From Maritalea mobilis (lineage in GTDB: Bacteria > Pseudomonadota > Alphaproteobacteria > Rhizobiales > Devosiaceae): a stretch of 64,000 nucleotides of DNA. The translations under genes were made by a program, and so were the position numbers. Of this stretch, positions 9,345 through 16,708 are shown in pieces. The notes below the pieces were generated by a model. That model made no database searches. It worked only from the letters and a program-made list of their open reading frames with translations, and was not told the origin of the DNA. The stretch spans positions 930,001 to 994,000 of the forward strand of contig NZ_SNYR01000001.1 of the NCBI RefSeq assembly GCF_004363175.1. The letters are read 5' to 3'. Positions within the stretch are counted from its first letter, which is position 1. The number at the start of each line of letters is the position of its first letter.

Positions 9345-10298
9345 ATGCACGCTCCTGTCATGATCATTGGCTCCGGCCCTGCTGGCTACTCAGCCGCAAT
9401 TTACGCCGCTCGCGCCATGCTCGAACCTGTGGTCATTCAAGGCATCCAGCCTGGTGGCCAGCTCACCATCACCACAGAAGTTGAAAACTATCCCGGCTTT
9501 GCTGAAATGATTCAGGGTCCGTGGTTGATGGAACAGATGAAAGCCCAAGCCGAAGCAATGGGCACCAAAACGGTGACCGATACCATTGTGAATGTGGATT
9601 TGGACAAACGTCCCTTCACCCTTACTGGCGATAGCGGCACCATCTACACCTGCGACAGCTTGATCATTGCCACTGGCGCGCAAGCCAAATGGCTTGGCAT
9701 CCCGTCAGAACAAGCCTTCCAAGGCTTTGGCGTGTCAGCCTGCGCCACATGTGACGGTTTTTTCTATCGCGACAAACACGTCATTGTAGTTGGCGGCGGC
9801 AACACCGCTGTTGAAGAAGCCCTCTTCCTCACCAACTTCGCTTCAAAAGTGACTGTTGTGCACCGTCGCGATTCTTTCCGCGCGGAAAAAATCTTGCAGC
9901 AACGTCTGTTCAAAAATGAAAAGATCGAAGTCATTTGGGATAGCGAGTTGGAAGAAGTCACAGGCACTGACGGTATTCCTAAATCAGTTACTGGCGCTAA
10001 GATCAAAAATCGCAATACTGGCGAGGTCACTGAAATGGATGTGGATGGCGTCTTCATCGCCATCGGCCACGCACCAGCCACAAGCTTGTTTGAAGGCAAG
10101 TTGGAAATGAAGCATGGCGGCTATTTGGTCACCGCACCAGACAGCACAGCCACAAACGTACCCGGCGTTTATGCCGCTGGCGACGTCACCGACGACATTT
10201 ACCGTCAGGCCGTCACTGCTGCGGGCATGGGCTGCATGGCCGCATTGGAAGCCGAAAAGTTCTTGGCTGCGCAAGAAGTTGCCGAGGCTGCTGAATAA
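9345..10298 (+). CDS. trxB: Thioredoxin reductase (NADPH)
   Basis: A 317-residue flavoprotein that passes electrons from NADPH through FAD and a cysteine pair to thioredoxin in the cytoplasm. The FAD-binding loop is IIGSGPAGYSAA near the N-terminus. The redox centre is CATC at C133/C136. The NADPH-binding loop is VVGGGNTAVEEA, and the closing FAD motif is GVYAAGDVTD. AGAAGG precedes the ATG. Its last base is the first base of the lsrB ATG (TAATG), so the two are coupled. Confidence 0.97.
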   Translation: MHAPVMIIGSGPAGYSAAIYAARAMLEPVVIQGIQPGGQLTITTEVENYPGFAEMIQGPWLMEQMKAQAEAMGTKTVTDTIVNVDLDKRPFTLTGDSGTIYTCDSLIIATGAQAKWLGIPSEQAFQGFGVSACATCDGFFYRDKHVIVVGGGNTAVEEALFLTNFASKVTVVHRRDSFRAEKILQQRLFKNEKIEVIWDSELEEVTGTDGIPKSVTGAKIKNRNTGEVTEMDVDGVFIAIGHAPATSLFEGKLEMKHGGYLVTAPDSTATNVPGVYAAGDVTDDIYRQAVTAAGMGCMAALEAEKFLAAQEVAEAAE

Positions 10299-11194
10299 TG
10301 GCCATTGATTGGGACCGCCTGCGCATTTTTCATGTCGTAGCCGAAGCCGGCAGCTTCACCCATGCGGGTGAACGCTTGGGCATGAGCCAGTCGGCGGTCT
10401 CCCGTCAAATCTCCTCTTTGGAAGATAGTTTGGGCCTCAAGCTTTTCATCCGCCATGCCCGCGGCTTGGTGATGACAGAGGTGGGCGAGCAATTGTTCCG
10501 CACCGCCCACCGCATGGCATGGGAGCTGCAATCGGTTGAAGCACAAATGACCGAAAGTCAGGACATGCCGTCCGGCCCGCTTCTGGTCACCACCACAGTG
10601 GGTTTTGGTTCCACATGGCTCACCTCGCGTATTGATGAGTTCTTGGACCGCTATCCAACCATTCAGCTTGAAATCAAATTGAACGATTCTGAGTTGGACC
10701 TAGCTATGCGTGAAGCGGATGTCGCCATCCGTTTGCACCGTCCAAATCAATCTGAACTGATTCAACGCAAATTGTTCACGGTGCATTTCCACCTATATGC
10801 TGCCACTTCCTATTTGGAAAAGTTCGGCATCCCCAAATGTGTCGACGATTTGGACAATCACCGCATTGTTACATTCGGGAATCCAAGCCCCGAATATCTT
10901 GGTGACGTGAATTATTTGGAGCGTTTGGGCCGCCCAGAAAACAATCCACGCCAGCCAATCTTGCGCGTTAATGCGATTTACGGCATGATGCAGGCCGCGC
11001 GTGAAGGCATTGGCATCGCGATGTTGCCAGATTATATCACTGAGGGCGAACCAAGCCTTGTTCAGGTACTCGATGATGTGGAAACCCCTGAATTTGAAAC
11101 ATATTTTGTTTACCCTCCTGCGTTAAAAGCATCAAAACGAGTCGGCGTTTTCCGCGACTTTTTGGTGTCCAAAGCACGCGATTGGGCCTTCTAA
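10298..11194 (+). CDS. lsrB: LysR-type regulator, LsrB/VtlR orthologue
   Basis: A 298-residue LysR regulator with an N-terminal winged helix (residues 1-60, including HAGERLGMSQSAVSRQISSL) and a substrate-binding-like effector domain. The sequence and the position directly after trxB match LsrB of Sinorhizobium and VtlR of Brucella and Agrobacterium, which activate small-RNA genes and affect host interaction. It is coupled to trxB by TAATG. Four small-RNA promoters with identical LysR-type boxes follow downstream, making it their best candidate activator. It has a single cysteine (C181), so thiol-based sensing would differ from multi-cysteine homologues. Confidence 0.88.
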   Translation: MAIDWDRLRIFHVVAEAGSFTHAGERLGMSQSAVSRQISSLEDSLGLKLFIRHARGLVMTEVGEQLFRTAHRMAWELQSVEAQMTESQDMPSGPLLVTTTVGFGSTWLTSRIDEFLDRYPTIQLEIKLNDSELDLAMREADVAIRLHRPNQSELIQRKLFTVHFHLYAATSYLEKFGIPKCVDDLDNHRIVTFGNPSPEYLGDVNYLERLGRPENNPRQPILRVNAIYGMMQAAREGIGIAMLPDYITEGEPSLVQVLDDVETPEFETYFVYPPALKASKRVGVFRDFLVSKARDWAF

Positions 11195-11212
11195 AATCAC
11201 CCCAAAAACCTT

Positions 11213-11280
11213 CCATGCACATGGCGCATAGCTGATATGCGCAATTAACAATTGCTAAACCAAGCAGCCATGTGCATAAC
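11213..11280 (+). promoter_or_regulatory. Promoter and LysR-type box of small RNA A
   Basis: CCATGCA at 11213, then half-sites ATGC (11215), GCAT (11226) and ATGC (11237) at 11-bp steps. TATGCGC ends at 11242 and nine bases later comes -35 TTGCTA (11252-11257), 17 bases, then -10 CATAAC (11275-11280). ATGC-N7-GCAT contains the T-N11-A signature of LysR boxes and is centred about 65 bp before the predicted start near 11287. The same 68-bp layout occurs before RNAs B, C and D. Confidence 0.8.
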
Positions 11281-11286
11281 GCGCCT

Positions 11287-11402
11287 CAAGAAAAGCGACA
11301 CACACAGTTGTTCCTCCTCCCTCAACTGCGTCGCTATTCCCTCCTTGTAAGAGGTTTCCTCTTGAATTCTTTAGCCCCATCTTCGGATGGGGCTTTTTTT
11401 TT
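11287..11402 (+). ncRNA. Cuckoo-type small RNA A (one CCUCCUCCC hairpin)
   Basis: About 116 nt, start predicted from the promoter. The first hairpin (11295-11334) closes with GCGAC/GTCGC and CAGTTG/CAACTG and presents CCTCCTCCC (11313-11321) in its loop. A small AAGAGG/CCTCTT hairpin follows. The terminator GCCCCATC-TTCG-GATGGGGC (11374-11393) ends in nine T. The loop sequence is complementary to a strong ribosome-binding site, so the RNA probably blocks translation of target mRNAs. The hairpin-with-CCUCCUCCC-loop design matches the published cuckoo RNA family. In related bacteria the AbcR RNAs occupy this place next to lsrB. Confidence 0.82.
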
Positions 11403-11423
11403 ATTTTCGCACCCAAATTTCAG

Positions 11424-11491
11424 CCATGCATTTAGCGCATACCCCATATGCGCCGAACCCTATTGGCAAAATCAGTCCTATGCGCCATATA
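11424..11491 (+). promoter_or_regulatory. Promoter and LysR-type box of small RNA B
   Basis: Same 68-bp layout as A: CCATGCA (11424), ATGC (11426), GCAT (11437) and ATGC (11448) in 11-bp steps. TATGCGC ends at 11453, with -35 TTGGCA (11463-11468), 17 bp, and -10 CATATA (11486-11491). The predicted start is near 11498. Confidence 0.8.
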
Positions 11492-11497
11492 GGGGTC

Positions 11498-11630
11498 ATA
11501 ACGTGATGACAACGTCCTCCTCCTCCCAAGTTGTCAGATCGTTTTTTAGGCAGACACCGTCCCTCCTCCCTCGATGTCTGCCCAACTTATTCAAAGACCT
11601 CGCCACCTCCTCCCGGCGAGGTCTTTTTTT
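11498..11630 (+). ncRNA. Cuckoo-type small RNA B (three C-rich hairpins)
   Basis: About 133 nt with three hairpins, all with CCTCCTCCC in the loop. Hairpin 1 pairs TGACAAC with GTTGTCA (11507-11536). Hairpin 2 pairs GGCAGACA with TGTCTGCC (11549-11582). Hairpin 3 (11593-11626) pairs AAAGACCTCGCC with its complement and is also the terminator. Stem sequences differ between hairpins while loops are constant, as expected if the loops are the acting part. Placing the motif inside the terminator loop gives three potential mRNA-binding sites on one transcript. Confidence 0.87.
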
Positions 11631-11697
11631 TGCGCTTAAACATTGCGTAAAATTCAAAGCGGCATTAAGCCAAATATATCGGATGGGAGAATGCGAT

Positions 11698-12330
11698 ATG
11701 GCTTGGTCAGAAATCATCACCTTTACCTTTGTTGCCACATTATTGGTGATCTCACCTGGCCCCAATGGCGTACTGATCGCTAAAACCGTGCCCACATCAG
11801 GCCGCGCCGCCGGCTTTGCCAATGTGCTTGGCTTCATCACCGCCTTTTATTTGCACGGCGCACTGTCCATCCTCGGCATTTCCCTGCTGCTGGTGCAATC
11901 AGCCTTCGCCTTCACCTTGATCAAATATATCGGCGCCGCATATTTGTGCTGGTTGGGCATCAAATCCCTGATCGCGGCATTTAAAGGCATCGCGCCTGCA
12001 ACCAACATAGCACCTGCTCGTCACAAGCGCACCCTGTTCAAGGCCTATTTGGAGGGCCTGTTCACCAACGCGCTTAATCCCAAAGTGTCGATGTTTTACC
12101 TTGCGGCCTTCCCGCAATTCATCACGCCGGGCGAAACCGCGTTGAGCACATCATTTTTGCTGATCTTTATTCACTCAACCCTGAATGCCATCTGGTTCGG
12201 CCTGATGGTCATTCTATTCTCAGGGCTCACCAAGTTCGCCCGCAATGGCAATTTCCAGCGCTGGCTTAAAGGTGTCACAGGAACTGTGTTTATTGCTTTT
12301 GGTATAAAGCTGGCCAGCTTCCGGCCATAG
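11698..12330 (+). CDS. LysE/RhtB family amino-acid exporter
   Basis: A 210-residue inner-membrane protein with about six transmembrane segments, opening with MAWSEIITFTFVATLLVISP and the LysE-typical PGPNG motif. Members export amino acids such as threonine, homoserine lactone or arginine; the substrate here is unknown. The frame is open much further upstream through small RNAs A and B. I place the start at 11698 because GGGAGA lies about eight bases before it and the family begins there. It sits between small RNAs B and C on the same strand. Confidence 0.88.
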   Translation: MAWSEIITFTFVATLLVISPGPNGVLIAKTVPTSGRAAGFANVLGFITAFYLHGALSILGISLLLVQSAFAFTLIKYIGAAYLCWLGIKSLIAAFKGIAPATNIAPARHKRTLFKAYLEGLFTNALNPKVSMFYLAAFPQFITPGETALSTSFLLIFIHSTLNAIWFGLMVILFSGLTKFARNGNFQRWLKGVTGTVFIAFGIKLASFRP

Positions 12331-12359
12331 GCGCAAAACCATCGCCCACCTACAAGCAC

Positions 12360-12427
12360 CCATGCAAAAGGCGCACGGCTCTTATGCGCAGCCAACGCTT
12401 GTAATATAGAGCGCCATATCCCATATC
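12360..12427 (+). promoter_or_regulatory. Promoter and LysR-type box of small RNA C
   Basis: Same layout: CCATGCA (12360), ATGC (12362), GCAC replacing GCAT (12373) and ATGC (12384). TATGCGC ends at 12389, with -35 TTGTAA (12399-12404), 17 bp, and -10 CATATC (12422-12427). The T-N11-A pair is kept. The predicted start is near 12434. Confidence 0.78.
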
Positions 12428-12433
12428 ACCGAT

Positions 12434-12565
12434 ATAAGAGTTGAGCGCGTACTTCTCCTCCCAACGGGCAACACTCTTCAGAGCAAAGCAGACAACGTCC
12501 CTCCTCCCTCGTGGTCTGCAAAAACTTTTAAGACCTCGCCTCCCTCCCGGCGAGGTCTTTTTTTT
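12434..12565 (+). ncRNA. Cuckoo-type small RNA C (three C-rich hairpins)
   Basis: About 132 nt. Hairpin 1 (12438-12476) has outer pairing AAGAGT/ACTCTT, an inner CGT/ACG and an internal loop, and shows TCTCCTCCC. Hairpin 2 (12488-12519) pairs GCAGAC with GTCTGC around CCTCCTCCC (12500-12508). Hairpin 3 (12530-12559) is the terminator, with stem AAGACCTCGCC and loop TCCCTCCC, followed by T residues. Hairpins 2 and 3 are near copies of those in RNA B, so B and C are recent duplicates. The RNA ends just before the convergent PEP-mutase-family gene. Confidence 0.85.
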
Positions 12566-12571
12566 ATGCCC

Positions 12572-13327
12572 TCAAACAATCTGACGCTGCCGAAAGTCCG
12601 CCATCGCATCCAAAATCGGTTTTGGTCCAAAGCTGATCCGCCGCACCCCAAGCGCTGCCATTTTGGCAATATCCATATTGGGGTCGAGGCTCATAATATT
12701 AAGCGGCATATCCACTTCTTGGCAGAGGGTGGCGATCATCGCTTCATTGTCCAAATTGGGCACAAAGAATCCATCCGCACCCGCGCGTTGATATATCTTC
12801 GCCCGCGCGACCGCCTGTTCACCCAAATGCTCCAAATCATCAGTCGGTTTGGCTTGCATAAATATGTCGGTGCGCGCATTGATAAAGAGAGCAATGCCTA
12901 AATCATCCGCCACATGCCGCACAGTTTGAATGCGGTTTACTTGATCCTCCAAGCTATAAAGCCCGTCACCACCCACAATCTGATCTTCAAAATTGACGCC
13001 AACAATGCCAGTGCGCAGAAACTGCTCCGCGCTGGCCCGCAATTGACGCAAGTCAGATGCATATCCAGCCTCAAAATCTGCCGTTACCGGCACATCCACA
13101 TGCGTCGCAATGCAGTGCACAATCTGCGCCGCAAATGCCAAGGGCATCTCTTCCCCATCCTCAAAGCCATGCGCTTTTGCAATGGCCCAACTGCTGGTGC
13201 CCACCGCCGGCGCACCCGCCTCAGCCAAGCTGCCCGCGCCCATTGCATCCCAAACATTATAAAGCACCAGTGGCGCTTCAGCATGATGCAAGTCCCTAAA
13301 TTGTTCTGCTTTATGTTTCTGGCTCAT
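12572..13327 (-). CDS. Isocitrate lyase/PEP mutase family enzyme
   Basis: A 251-residue TIM-barrel protein of the phosphoenolpyruvate mutase/isocitrate lyase superfamily, which makes or breaks C-C or C-P bonds next to a carboxylate. LYNVWDAMGAGSLAEAG, DVPVTADFEAGYA and GVNFEDQ match the conserved barrel strands and magnesium-binding acidic residues. FINARTD follows. The start at 13327 has GGGAG upstream; the longer frame to 13396 lacks a ribosome-binding site. The substrate is not determinable; oxaloacetate hydrolase or methylisocitrate-lyase-like activity are alternatives. It lies convergent to small RNA C and divergent to D. Confidence 0.82.
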   Translation of the reverse strand: MSQKHKAEQFRDLHHAEAPLVLYNVWDAMGAGSLAEAGAPAVGTSSWAIAKAHGFEDGEEMPLAFAAQIVHCIATHVDVPVTADFEAGYASDLRQLRASAEQFLRTGIVGVNFEDQIVGGDGLYSLEDQVNRIQTVRHVADDLGIALFINARTDIFMQAKPTDDLEHLGEQAVARAKIYQRAGADGFFVPNLDNEAMIATLCQEVDMPLNIMSLDPNMDIAKMAALGVRRISFGPKPILDAMADFRQRQIV

Positions 13328-13424
13328 TTTCTGCTCCCGCAAATTAAATCTAATGGCCAAATCACTAGGGCAGAACAAACCTGCGCGCCGCCTCATTTCG
13401 GGCGTCTATTCTAAAAACAACCAC

Positions 13425-13492
13425 CCATGCAAAAACTGCATCCCTCCTATGCGCATTAAGGTCTTGTAAATCATAGGGGTCGGGGGCATATA
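13425..13492 (+). promoter_or_regulatory. Promoter and LysR-type box of small RNA D
   Basis: Same layout: CCATGCA (13425), ATGC (13427), GCAT (13438) and ATGC (13449). TATGCGC ends at 13454, with -35 TTGTAA (13464-13469), 17 bp, and -10 CATATA (13487-13492). The predicted start is near 13499. Confidence 0.8.
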
Positions 13493-13498
13493 CACAGA

Positions 13499-13620
13499 CA
13501 TAAGAGTTGAGAACGTTACCTCCTCCCAACGAACTCAGCTCTCATAAGAACAGCAAACACGTCCCTCCTCCCTCGATGTTTGCTGTACCGATTAAGGCTT
13601 CGCATCGCGGGGCCTTTTTT
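13499..13620 (+). ncRNA. Cuckoo-type small RNA D (two CCUCCUCCC hairpins)
   Basis: About 122 nt. Hairpin 1 (13503-13542) pairs AGAGTTGAG..CGTT with its imperfect complement and shows CCTCCTCCC (13519-13527). Hairpin 2 (13550-13586) pairs ACAGCAAACA with TGTTTGCTGT around CCTCCTCCC (13564-13572). The terminator (13594-13620) pairs AAGGC with GCCTT and ends in a T run, without a C-rich loop. The first hairpin resembles that of RNA C. It reads towards msrP, which lies on the opposite strand with its own terminator. Confidence 0.85.
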
Positions 13621-13651
13621 GGTTTTAGGGGAAGTTTTTGTCTGCATTGCA

Positions 13652-13684
13652 CAAAAAAAGGGCCTGCATTTATGCAAGCCCCTT
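13652..13684 (-). terminator. Terminator of msrP
   Basis: Read on the minus strand, GGGGCTTGCA-TAAA-TGCAGGCCC forms a stem with one G-U pair, followed by TTTTTTT. It lies about 25 bp beyond the msrP stop. Confidence 0.85.
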
Positions 13685-13706
13685 CCCCGTTATCTTTTGC
13701 TTTCCA

Positions 13707-14675
13707 TCAGCGATAAAGCGCATCGCCTAAATCTTCCATGCCCGTATAAAGGCTAGCCACCTGCTCGCCATAGCCATTGAACAATTGTGTCGGCACCCGC
13801 TCGCCCGTGTGCAACACCCGCTCTGTCGCTTGGCTCCAACGTGGGTGCGGCACTTCCGGGTTCACATTGGCCCAAAAGCCATATTCACGCGCCTGCAGTT
13901 GCTCCCAAAAGCTCACAGGCCGCTCATCGGTGAAGGTAAATTTGACGATCGATTTGATGGATTTAAAGCCATATTTCCACGGCAGCGCCAAGCGCAACGG
14001 CGCGCCCATTTGGTCAGCCACCACTTTGCCATAAGCACCCACCACCAAAAACGCCAAATCATTATTGGCTTCTTCCATGGTCACGCCTTCAACATAAGGC
14101 CACGGATACCATGGTTGGGTCTTAATTCCCCGCGCAACGCCTGGGTCGTTGAACGTTTCCATCCGCACATATTTCGCATCAGATGTGGGCGCAGCCATTT
14201 CCACCAGCTTGCGCAACGGAAAGCCGATCCATGGCACAGTCATCGACCAAGCCTCCACGCAGCGGTGGCGATAGAGCCGCTCTTCCAGCGTCATCTTGGC
14301 CATCAGCTCATCAATATCAATCTTGATCGGTTTTTCCACCATGCCATCAATGGTGATTTCCCATGGCCTTGGCTCCAACGCTTGCGCAGCGCTGGCAATT
14401 TCTTTGTGCGAGCCAAATTCATAGAAATTATTGTAATTGAGATTCACATCTTCTGGCGTCAGGTCGCGGTCCAGTGTAAAGGCCTCATTCTTCGCCGCCT
14501 CCAACGCAGCGCGACCTTCCTGCGCAAAGGCCTTAGAAATGTTTAAGCCACCGCTTGCCGCAATCGCGCCAGCAGCCAAGCCACCAGCCATGATTTGCCG
14601 CCGATTGAGAAACACCGCCTCCGGGGTGGCATCAGCTTCCTTGAGTTGCCAGCTTGGCGTTTTGCGAATATGCAT
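13707..14675 (-). CDS. msrP: Protein-methionine-sulfoxide reductase catalytic subunit (molybdoenzyme)
   Basis: A 322-residue periplasmic molybdenum-cofactor enzyme that repairs oxidised methionine in envelope proteins. A twin-arginine signal (NRRQIMAGG from residue 24) precedes a hydrophobic stretch ending near AFAQ. The molybdenum ligand is the cysteine in RHRCVEAWSM (C139). TQPWYPWPYVEG and GAPLRLALPWKYGFK are typical of the YedY/MsrP family. The membrane haem partner MsrQ is not adjacent in this window. Its position beside trxB, lsrB and the small-RNA cluster is suggestive of a redox neighbourhood but proves nothing. Confidence 0.93.
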   Translation of the reverse strand: MHIRKTPSWQLKEADATPEAVFLNRRQIMAGGLAAGAIAASGGLNISKAFAQEGRAALEAAKNEAFTLDRDLTPEDVNLNYNNFYEFGSHKEIASAAQALEPRPWEITIDGMVEKPIKIDIDELMAKMTLEERLYRHRCVEAWSMTVPWIGFPLRKLVEMAAPTSDAKYVRMETFNDPGVARGIKTQPWYPWPYVEGVTMEEANNDLAFLVVGAYGKVVADQMGAPLRLALPWKYGFKSIKSIVKFTFTDERPVSFWEQLQAREYGFWANVNPEVPHPRWSQATERVLHTGERVPTQLFNGYGEQVASLYTGMEDLGDALYR

Positions 14676-14826
14676 AATTCAGTCTCCCATTTGCGCTTTT
14701 GCCAGTTAAAACTGGTTTGCGCTCACGGGCAAATGATCAAATGTAAAATCCCCGTGAGGTTGATTGAAATAATTTTTGACCATTTGGTTAAATTATATAT
14801 GATCGGCCAAAAAGATAAGGTTGGAT

Positions 14827-15702
14827 ATGAGCATCATCAATTTCGGGTCAATCAATATTGACTATGTGCACCGCGTGCCCCACTTCCCCCAACCGGGCGA
14901 AACATTGGCGGCCACCTCATTTGAAAAAGGCTTGGGCGGCAAAGGTGCCAACCAATCCATCGCCATCGCCCGCGCAAATGGCAGCGTCAAACATTTCGGC
15001 GCCATCGGTCAGGATGATGGTTGGGTGCTTGAACTGTTAAAAGATGCTGGTGTCGACATTGAAAAAGTCGCCGTCACCGAAACCCCAACCGGCCATGCCA
15101 TCATCTATGTAGATGATAGCGGCGAAAACAATATCGTCCTGAACGGCGGAGCCAACCAAAACTTCTCAGACGCGGCAATCGACGATGCTCTAGCCGATGC
15201 CACCTCGAGCGATTGGCTGCTCTTTCAAAATGAAACCAACAATGTTGATCACGCCCTGAAAGTCGCGCAGCAGCACGGCATGAAAATCGCTTACGCCGCC
15301 GCCCCATTTGACGCCCAACGCGCCGCCAGCATCATCCCGCATGTGGATTTGATCGCGGTCAATGAAATTGAGGCCCAACAATTGGCGCAAGCGTCCGGCA
15401 AGCCCATCGATCAGCTCGAGTGCGACTATATTCTGGTCACCAAAGGCGAAAAAGGCGCAGAACTGCGCACGCCATCCGGCACCTTCACCAGCACCAGCTT
15501 TAAGGTGGACGCCATCGACACAACCGGCGCGGGCGACACTTTCCTCGGCTTTTTCTTGGCTGAGTTGGATAAAGGCACAGACCCAGAAAAAGCTCTTAAA
15601 ATCGCAAGCGCTGCCAGCGCCATCCAAGTCACCCGCTTGGGCGCCGCCAGCGCCATTCCCACCTATGACGAAGTTCAAAACTTTTTGGAGACCCATTCAT
15701 GA
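14827..15702 (+). CDS. rbsK: Ribokinase (PfkB family sugar kinase)
   Basis: A 291-residue PfkB-family kinase predicted to phosphorylate ribose or a related sugar with ATP. The N-terminal signature is KGLGGKGANQSIAIAR. The C-terminal anion-hole and catalytic-base motif is DTTGAGDTFLGFF. The ATG at 14827 follows AAGG by six bases, whereas a TTG at 14821 is a weaker start. Its stop overlaps the next ATG in ATGA, coupling it to a nucleoside hydrolase. The pair would release ribose from nucleosides and phosphorylate it. Confidence 0.88.
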   Translation: MSIINFGSINIDYVHRVPHFPQPGETLAATSFEKGLGGKGANQSIAIARANGSVKHFGAIGQDDGWVLELLKDAGVDIEKVAVTETPTGHAIIYVDDSGENNIVLNGGANQNFSDAAIDDALADATSSDWLLFQNETNNVDHALKVAQQHGMKIAYAAAPFDAQRAASIIPHVDLIAVNEIEAQQLAQASGKPIDQLECDYILVTKGEKGAELRTPSGTFTSTSFKVDAIDTTGAGDTFLGFFLAELDKGTDPEKALKIASAASAIQVTRLGAASAIPTYDEVQNFLETHS

Positions 15703-16643
15703 GCCAACATAAAATCATTCTTGATACGGACCCGGGCATCGACGATGCGATGGCCATCCACCACATCTATGCCGACCCACGCATCGAATTGCTGGGCATG
15801 ACCACCATTTTCGGCAACGTGCCGGTCACCACTGCCACCCGCAACGCCTTGCATTTGGCTGAAATGGTGGGCGCAAAAACCCCTGTGGCTGAGGGCGCAA
15901 AAGTGCCGTTGGTGCAAACACCAAACCCACATGCGGATTTTGTGCACGGCGTTGAAGGATTCGGCGATTATCCGCGCACCAATCCAAAAACAGAAAAAGA
16001 CCCGCGCAGCGCCGCAGAGTTTCTATGTGAAATGACCGCCGCACAGCCAGGTGAAATCACCATTTGCGCCGTTGGCCCGCTCACCAATTTGGCCCTTGCG
16101 TTGGAGCATGATCCAGCCATCGCCAAAAACGTGAAAAATGTAGTGATCATGGGCGGCGCCGTTGATGCCCCCGGCAATGTGACCGAATTTGCTGAAGCCA
16201 ACATTTGGAACGATCCACACGCTGCTCAAAAAGTGTTTGATGCTGAATGGGACGTCACCCTTGTTGGCCTTGATGTGACGCAAAAAATCGTCTGCACCTT
16301 GGACGACTTTGCAAAAGTCAGCGAAAGCTCGCCAGAAATCGGCAAATTCTTGAGCCAGATTTCCACCTACTACATCAATTTCTATGTGAACAATGTTGGC
16401 CTTCAAGGCTGTGCCCTGCACGATCCGGCCGCCATCATCGCGTTGACGGATCCTGAATTGTTCACCACCAAACATGTGCCGCTCAACACCATCCCCGATG
16501 GCAATGAAGTGGGCAACACGGTAGAATTGGCCGACGGCAACCGCCGCGTACATGTGTGCTCGGCTGCTGACAGCGAAGGCGTGCGCAAAGTGTTCCTCGA
16601 CACCCTCGCCAACGCCGACGCCCGCAAAGCGGCACGCCAATAA
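15699..16643 (+). CDS. Nucleoside hydrolase (IunH family)
   Basis: A 314-residue hydrolase that cleaves the N-glycosidic bond of ribonucleosides to a free base and ribose. The calcium-binding N-terminal motif DTDPGIDDAMAI is intact, as are GPLTNLALAL, the VIMGGA strand and the late HDPAAI aspartate-containing motif. Base preference (inosine/uridine or purine) cannot be read from these motifs. It overlaps the ribokinase by four bases, and the two form a nucleoside salvage operon. A strong bidirectional terminator follows. Confidence 0.92.
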   Translation: MSQHKIILDTDPGIDDAMAIHHIYADPRIELLGMTTIFGNVPVTTATRNALHLAEMVGAKTPVAEGAKVPLVQTPNPHADFVHGVEGFGDYPRTNPKTEKDPRSAAEFLCEMTAAQPGEITICAVGPLTNLALALEHDPAIAKNVKNVVIMGGAVDAPGNVTEFAEANIWNDPHAAQKVFDAEWDVTLVGLDVTQKIVCTLDDFAKVSESSPEIGKFLSQISTYYINFYVNNVGLQGCALHDPAAIIALTDPELFTTKHVPLNTIPDGNEVGNTVELADGNRRVHVCSAADSEGVRKVFLDTLANADARKAARQ

Positions 16644-16651
16644 CCAAACAA

Positions 16652-16680
16652 AAACCCCTCCCCAAACTGGGGAGGGGTTT
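16652..16680. terminator. Bidirectional terminator between nucleoside hydrolase and aminotransferase
   Basis: AAACCCCTCCCC pairs perfectly with GGGGAGGGGTTT across a five-base loop. T runs are available in both directions between the two convergent genes. Confidence 0.9.
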
Positions 16681-16708
16681 AAAGATCAATCCACTTGATC
16701 GACCAACC

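Noticed and set aside
11272-11697. N-terminal extension of the LysE gene through small RNAs A and B
   Set aside because: The extension would translate two terminators and several hairpins. The real start at 11698 has a ribosome-binding site and the standard LysE opening.
13785-14546. Long open frame on the + strand opposite msrP
   Set aside because: It is the complement of a confidently identified molybdoenzyme with a Tat signal and its own terminator. The frame has no domain, ribosome-binding site or sensible composition.
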